Below, in pieces: positions 5,693 to 7,934 of a stretch of DNA of 7,934 nt. Position 1 is the stretch's first letter. The number at the start of each line of letters is the position of its first letter. The notes under the pieces were generated by a model. That model worked only from the letters and a program-made list of their open reading frames with translations. It was not told the DNA's origin and did no database searches. Source of the DNA: DATLGB01 sp035540675 (lineage in GTDB: Bacteria; Actinomycetota; Thermoleophilia; Solirubrobacterales; Solirubrobacteraceae). Location of the stretch: positions 1 to 7,934 of the forward strand of contig DATLGB010000106.1 of NCBI GenBank assembly GCA_035540675.1. The letters are read 5' to 3'. The position numbers and the translations under genes were made by a program.

Positions 5693-6666
5693 GCGGCCTC
5701 CTCGAGGGTGGGCGCCGGTGCCTCGGCGGGCGCGCCGGTCAGGGTCAGGAAAACGTCGTCGAGCGTGGGCTGGCGCAGCCCGAGGTCCTCCACCGCCACG
5801 TCGCCCTCGGCCAGCTCGGTCGCGAGCGCGGCGACGGCGCTCACGCCACCGGTGGCGGGCGCGGTGACGGTGCGGGTCGCCTCGTCGACGAGCGCCCCGG
5901 CGCCGGTGACGCGCTCGACCACCGCCGCCACGGCGGCGAGGTCGGCGGCGTCGGCGCACACGACGTGGAGCTGGTCGCCGCCCAGGCGGCGCTTGAGCGA
6001 CCGCGAGTCCCCGCGCGCGATCACGCGCCCGTGGTCGATGACGACGATCTCGTCGGCGAGGCGGTCGGCCTCCTCCAGGTACTGCGTCGTGAGCAGGACT
6101 GTCGCCCCGCCGGCGACGAGGCGGTCGAGCACCGCCCACAGCTCGTTGCGGGCACGCGGGTCGAGGCCCGTCGTCGGCTCGTCCAGGAAGAGGATCTCGG
6201 GCTCGCCGACGAGCGTCGCCGCGAGGTCGAGGCGCCGCCGCATGCCGCCGGAGTACTCCTTGACGAGCTTGTCGGCGGCATCGTCGAGCGAGAAGTCCTC
6301 GAGCAGCTGGGCGGCGCGGGCGCGGGCGCGGCGCCGGCCGAGGTGGTGCAGCTCGCCGATCATGACGAGGTTCTCGCGGCCGGTCAGCAGGCCGTCGACG
6401 GTCGCGTCCTGCGCCGCCAGGCCGATGCTGCGGCGCACGCCGACCGGGTCGGTGCGGATGTCGGCGCCGGCGACGCGGGCGGTGCCGCCGTCGGGATCGG
6501 TGAGGGTGGTGAGGATGCGGACGGCGGTGGTCTTGCCGGCGCCGTTGGGACCGAGCAGCGCGCACACGGACCCGCGCGGGACGTCGAGGTCGAACGCGTC
6601 CAGCGCCACCTTCTCGCCGTAGCGCTTCACCAGCCCGGCGGCTTCGATGGCTTTCACATTGGGCAT
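5689..6666 (-). CDS. ABC transporter ATP-binding protein (DrrA-like)
   Basis: This 325-residue cytoplasmic ATPase powers the adjacent permease. Walker A is GPNGAGKT (39-46), the Q-loop glutamine is Gln86, and the signature is YSGGMRRRLDLA (138-149). Walker B is ILFLDEP (158-164), followed by the D-loop TTGLDPR. The switch position is glutamine (TTQYLEEAD, Gln195) rather than the usual histidine. This is a known feature of DrrA-type ATPases and not damage. The C-terminal extension ends in QPTLDDVFLTLTG (299-311), the DrrA-family tail (DUF4162 type). Start ATG at 6666 is supported by GGAAGGG about 7 bases upstream on the minus strand. It is first gene of a two-gene operon with the permease and is divergent from a TetR-family gene that probably controls it. 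Substrate is unknown. Antibiotic or lipid export is the family role. Confidence 0.94.
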   Translation of the reverse strand: MPNVKAIEAAGLVKRYGEKVALDAFDLDVPRGSVCALLGPNGAGKTTAVRILTTLTDPDGGTARVAGADIRTDPVGVRRSIGLAAQDATVDGLLTGRENLVMIGELHHLGRRRARARAAQLLEDFSLDDAADKLVKEYSGGMRRRLDLAATLVGEPEILFLDEPTTGLDPRARNELWAVLDRLVAGGATVLLTTQYLEEADRLADEIVVIDHGRVIARGDSRSLKRRLGGDQLHVVCADAADLAAVAAVVERVTGAGALVDEATRTVTAPATGGVSAVAALATELAEGDVAVEDLGLRQPTLDDVFLTLTGAPAEAPAPTLEEAA

Positions 6667-6685
6667 GGATCAACCCTTCCACACC

Positions 6686-6720
6686 TTGAGAAAAAGTTCA
6701 ACGACAGTAAACTTACCTCT
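6686..6720 (+). promoter_or_regulatory. Promoter of the tetR-like gene with embedded inverted repeat
   Basis: TTGAGA (6686-6691) and TAAACT (6708-6713) form a -35/-10 pair with a 16-base spacer, the best sigma-70-type promoter in the window. The -10 ends 7 bases before GTG 6721 and there is no ribosome-binding site, which points to a leaderless mRNA. An inverted repeat AAGTT (6694-6698) and AACTT (6710-6714), with 11 bases between, spans the spacer and the -10. The inner GTAA-AC-TTAC (6707-6716) is a second small palindrome. Either is a plausible TetR operator. On the minus strand TACTGT (6709-6704) could be the -10 for the exporter, so one bound repressor would cover both promoters (inference). 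Confidence 0.6.
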
Positions 6721-7392
6721 GTGGAAGTTCCGGTTCCGCCGTCCGGGCTGCGGGAGGTGAAGAAGGCGCGCACGCGGCAGGCGATCTCCGACATCGCCAC
6801 CCGCCTGTTCATGGAGCGCGGCTTCGAGGCGGTGACCGTGGCGGAGATCGCCGCCGAGGCCGACGTCTCGGTCAAGACGGTCTTCAACTACTTCCCCGCC
6901 AAGGAGGACCTGTTCTTCGACCGCGCGGCGGAGCTGATCGGCGGCCTCGAGGCCACGATCCGCGACCGGCCCGCCGGCGTCACCGTCGCCGGCGCGCTGC
7001 ACCGCCTGCTGGCCGACAACCTCGTCCCGTTCCCGGGCGTGGCCTGGCGCCGCCTGCGCGACCCCGAGCAGTACGAGCGCTTCCGCGCCTACGTCGCGAC
7101 GGAGCACGCATCGCCGGCGCTGCGCTCGCGCCGCCACGTCATCGCCGACGCGTGGGCCGCGCCGCTGGGCGCTGCCGTGGCGGCCGAGCTCGAGCTGCCC
7201 GCGGATCGTCCGCGGGCGGAGGCGTTCGCGGCCATGGTGCTCGCGGCGATGGCGCTGCGCCACCGCACGCTCGCCGCCGCGCTGCTCGAGCGGCGTGGGG
7301 CGCGCGCGATCGAGCGGCGGGTGCGCGCCGTCGTCGACGAGGCGCTGGGGCGCATCGCCCGCGCCTTCGCCGACGTCGACCGTCCCGCCTGA
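6721..7392 (+). CDS. TetR-family transcriptional regulator
   Basis: This 223-residue protein is a typical TetR repressor: an N-terminal helix-turn-helix that binds operator DNA as a dimer, and a helical ligand-binding C-terminal domain. The DNA-binding part runs from KKARTRQAISDIATRLFMERGF (residues 14-35) through VTVAEIAAEADVSVKTVFNYFPAKEDLFF (38-66), with the classic recognition helix VSVKTVFNYF. The C-terminal domain (about 70-215) is alanine-rich and helical, resembling the MftR/acyl-ligand-type C domain, but too divergent for me to name the ligand. The frame is open far upstream across the ATPase gene. I start at GTG 6721 because the promoter lies immediately before it and the domain fits normal length. 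It is divergent from the DrrAB-like exporter across 54 bases, so it most likely represses that operon and itself. Confidence 0.92.
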   Translation: MEVPVPPSGLREVKKARTRQAISDIATRLFMERGFEAVTVAEIAAEADVSVKTVFNYFPAKEDLFFDRAAELIGGLEATIRDRPAGVTVAGALHRLLADNLVPFPGVAWRRLRDPEQYERFRAYVATEHASPALRSRRHVIADAWAAPLGAAVAAELELPADRPRAEAFAAMVLAAMALRHRTLAAALLERRGARAIERRVRAVVDEALGRIARAFADVDRPA

Positions 7393-7444
7393 CCGGCGGA
7401 TCGTCCTCGAGGCGGAGGCCGAATCGCCCGCGCGGACGACGACG

Positions 7445-7467
7445 CGCCGCTCCGGCGGCGGTTTGCT
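7445..7467 (+). terminator. Weak possible terminator after the tetR-like gene
   Basis: CGCCG (7445-7449) can pair with CGGCG (7453-7457) over a 3-base loop, followed within a few bases by the short T-rich run GTTTGCTT. An alternative pairing, GGCGGC (7454-7459) with GCCGCC (7469-7474), overlaps it and would lie directly against the ATG at 7475. The stem is short and the T run poor, so this is tentative. TTTGCT (7462-7467) could instead be a -10 box for the next gene. Confidence 0.25.
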
Positions 7468-7474
7468 TGCCGCC

Positions 7475-7729
7475 ATGCCATCAGCGCGGTCTCCCCGGAA
7501 GCCGGACATCCCCCGCCGGCTCGACCTCGACAGCCCGTCGTCCGCGCGTGCCGCGCGAGCGTTCGCCGTCGTCGTGGCCGCCGCGCTGGTCGCCCTCCCC
7601 GCTGCACAGGCGCGCTCCCTCCAAGCGGCACCCACCGCGCGCGCTGCCTCCGAGCGGGTCGACTCGAGCGACGCCCTGCCCTCGCGCGCCTCCCGCGCCG
7701 AGGGCAGGGCCGTCGTCTCCCCCCGCTGA
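7475..7729 (+). CDS. Small hypothetical protein with one hydrophobic segment
   Basis: I do not recognise this 84-residue protein. It has a basic N terminus with several Arg and Pro residues (1-28). One hydrophobic stretch follows at about 29-45 (AFAVVVAAALVALPAAQA), which could be a long-leader signal peptide cut after AQA or a membrane anchor. The low-complexity tail (46-84) is rich in Ala, Ser and Arg. Codon third positions are mostly G/C, as in neighbouring genes, and the hydrophobic segment is coherent, which supports real coding. The frame is open back to 7295 inside tetR, but ATG 7475 gives the natural start. There is no ribosome-binding site, and TTTGCT ends 7 bases before the ATG, so it may be leaderless. 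A strong hairpin overlaps its last codons. It lies between tetR and murB with no functional link visible. Confidence 0.5.
   Translation: MPSARSPRKPDIPRRLDLDSPSSARAARAFAVVVAAALVALPAAQARSLQAAPTARAASERVDSSDALPSRASRAEGRAVVSPR
7673..7710 (+). terminator. Strong hairpin at the end of the small gene (probable U-less terminator)
   Basis: Arms GCCCTGCCCTCG (7673-7684) and CGAGGGCAGGGC (7699-7710) are perfectly complementary over 12 bases. With C7685 bulged, a further 4 pairs form (GCGC 7686-7689 with GCGC 7695-7698) around the 5-base loop CTCCC. No T run follows, but terminators without one have been proposed in high-GC actinobacteria. It lies 28 bases before the murB -10 box and would insulate murB from upstream transcription. 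It sits inside the last codons of the small gene. Confidence 0.5.
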
Positions 7730-7737
7730 GCACCGCC

Positions 7738-7743
7738 TACGCT
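7738..7743 (+). promoter_or_regulatory. -10 box of murB (leaderless)
   Basis: TACGCT matches the TAnnnT pattern and ends 8 bases before the GTG at 7752, with no ribosome-binding site between. Transcription would therefore start at or very near the start codon. No clear -35 box is seen around 7714-7720. Confidence 0.5.
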
Positions 7744-7751
7744 GCGCGGGC

Positions 7752-7934
7752 GTGGAGCCCGCCGCCGACGTCCCCCTCGCCGGGCTCACGACCCTGCGCC
7801 TCGGCGGCCCGGCGCGCCGCCTGCTCGACGCCCACACGGAGGCCGAGCTGGTCGAGGCGGCGGCGACCGCCGACCTGGTCCTGGCCGGCGGCTCGAACCT
7901 GGTCGTCGCCGATGAGGGCGTCGACGGCACCGTC
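7752..7934 (+). CDS. murB: UDP-N-acetylmuramate dehydrogenase (MurB), 5' part only
   Basis: The first 61 codons are present and the gene runs off the right edge. MurB is the cytoplasmic FAD enzyme that reduces UDP-GlcNAc-enolpyruvate to UDP-MurNAc with NADPH in peptidoglycan precursor synthesis. The visible part carries the N-terminal family pattern LTTLRLGGPARRL (residues 12-24), corresponding to the usual NT-(F/L)-R-(L/I)-GG-A. The FAD-binding turn VLAGGSNLVVADEGVDGTV follows at 43-61, equivalent to the family GGGSN(L/V)L(V/L)xDxGFxG. The first glycine of the GGGSN turn is alanine here. GTG at 7752 is chosen because it gives a normal short N terminus and lies 8 bases after a -10 box. It is separated from the upstream small gene by a strong hairpin, so it probably has its own promoter. 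Confidence 0.9.
   Translation, partial: MEPAADVPLAGLTTLRLGGPARRLLDAHTEAELVEAAATADLVLAGGSNLVVADEGVDGTV

Noticed and set aside
6189..6197. Glutamine at the ATPase switch position (codon 195 lies near 6082) as a sign of a dead enzyme
   Set aside because: DrrA-type ATPases normally carry TTQY at this position, and all other nucleotide-binding motifs are intact.
4865..6682. A single 605-residue minus-strand frame suggesting an ATPase-permease fusion
   Set aside because: Only the last 275 residues look like protein. The upstream part is an arginine/proline-rich out-of-frame reading of the ATPase gene, which has intact Walker motifs in another frame. The two genes overlap as ATGA.
5965..7392. A 475-residue frame containing the TetR-like protein with a long N-terminal extension
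   Set aside because: The first 252 residues are antisense to the ATPase gene and low in complexity. A promoter and GTG at 6721 give a normal TetR length.

Overview
The window is very GC-rich and tightly packed: third codon positions are almost all G or C, GTG starts are common and noncoding gaps are short. Together with a DrrAB-type exporter, a long GCS2-family ligase and a secreted protein resembling choice-of-anchor P proteins, this suggests a high-GC actinobacterium. A deep lineage such as Thermoleophilia/Solirubrobacterales is my best guess, by inference and gene style only. The region looks chromosomal and ordinary. I see no CRISPR array, tRNA, rRNA, transposase, phage gene or obvious defence system.

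Layout, left to right. (1) Bases 1-74 look like a two-way control region. It holds paired GTTCG-type palindromes, a minus-strand -10 box and ribosome site pointing to a gene off the left edge, and a near-consensus -10 (TACAAT) just before a small ArsR-family regulator (75-371). (2) A minus-strand FAD-dependent amine/amino-acid oxidase-like enzyme (350-1540) converges on the regulator and overlaps it by 22 bases. (3) A noncoding stretch of about 225 bases (1541-1766) is unusually rich in structure. It has a 20-base-period direct repeat, a 35-base nested perfect palindrome, and a duplicated 19-base segment whose second copy carries the start region of the next gene. (4) A secreted 521-residue protein (1767-3332) is followed by a GCS2-family glutamate-cysteine-ligase-like enzyme (3382-4860).

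(5) Convergent to the ligase, with only 4 bases between stop codons, lies a two-gene exporter on the minus strand. It consists of a DrrA-like ATPase (5689-6666) and a DrrB-like permease (4865-5692), joined by an ATGA overlap. (6) A TetR-family regulator (6721-7392) is divergent from the exporter across 54 bases holding a clear -35/-10 promoter and an inverted repeat. This is the usual arrangement of a repressor controlling a drug or lipid exporter. (7) A small membrane-anchored or secreted hypothetical protein (7475-7729) ends in a strong hairpin, and a truncated murB begins at 7752 and runs off the right edge.

A recurring theme is transcription starting at or next to the start codon. The arsR-like, tetR-like and murB genes, and possibly the small hypothetical gene and the oxidase, have a TAnnnT-like box ending 6-8 bases before the start and no ribosome-binding site, as expected for leaderless mRNAs.
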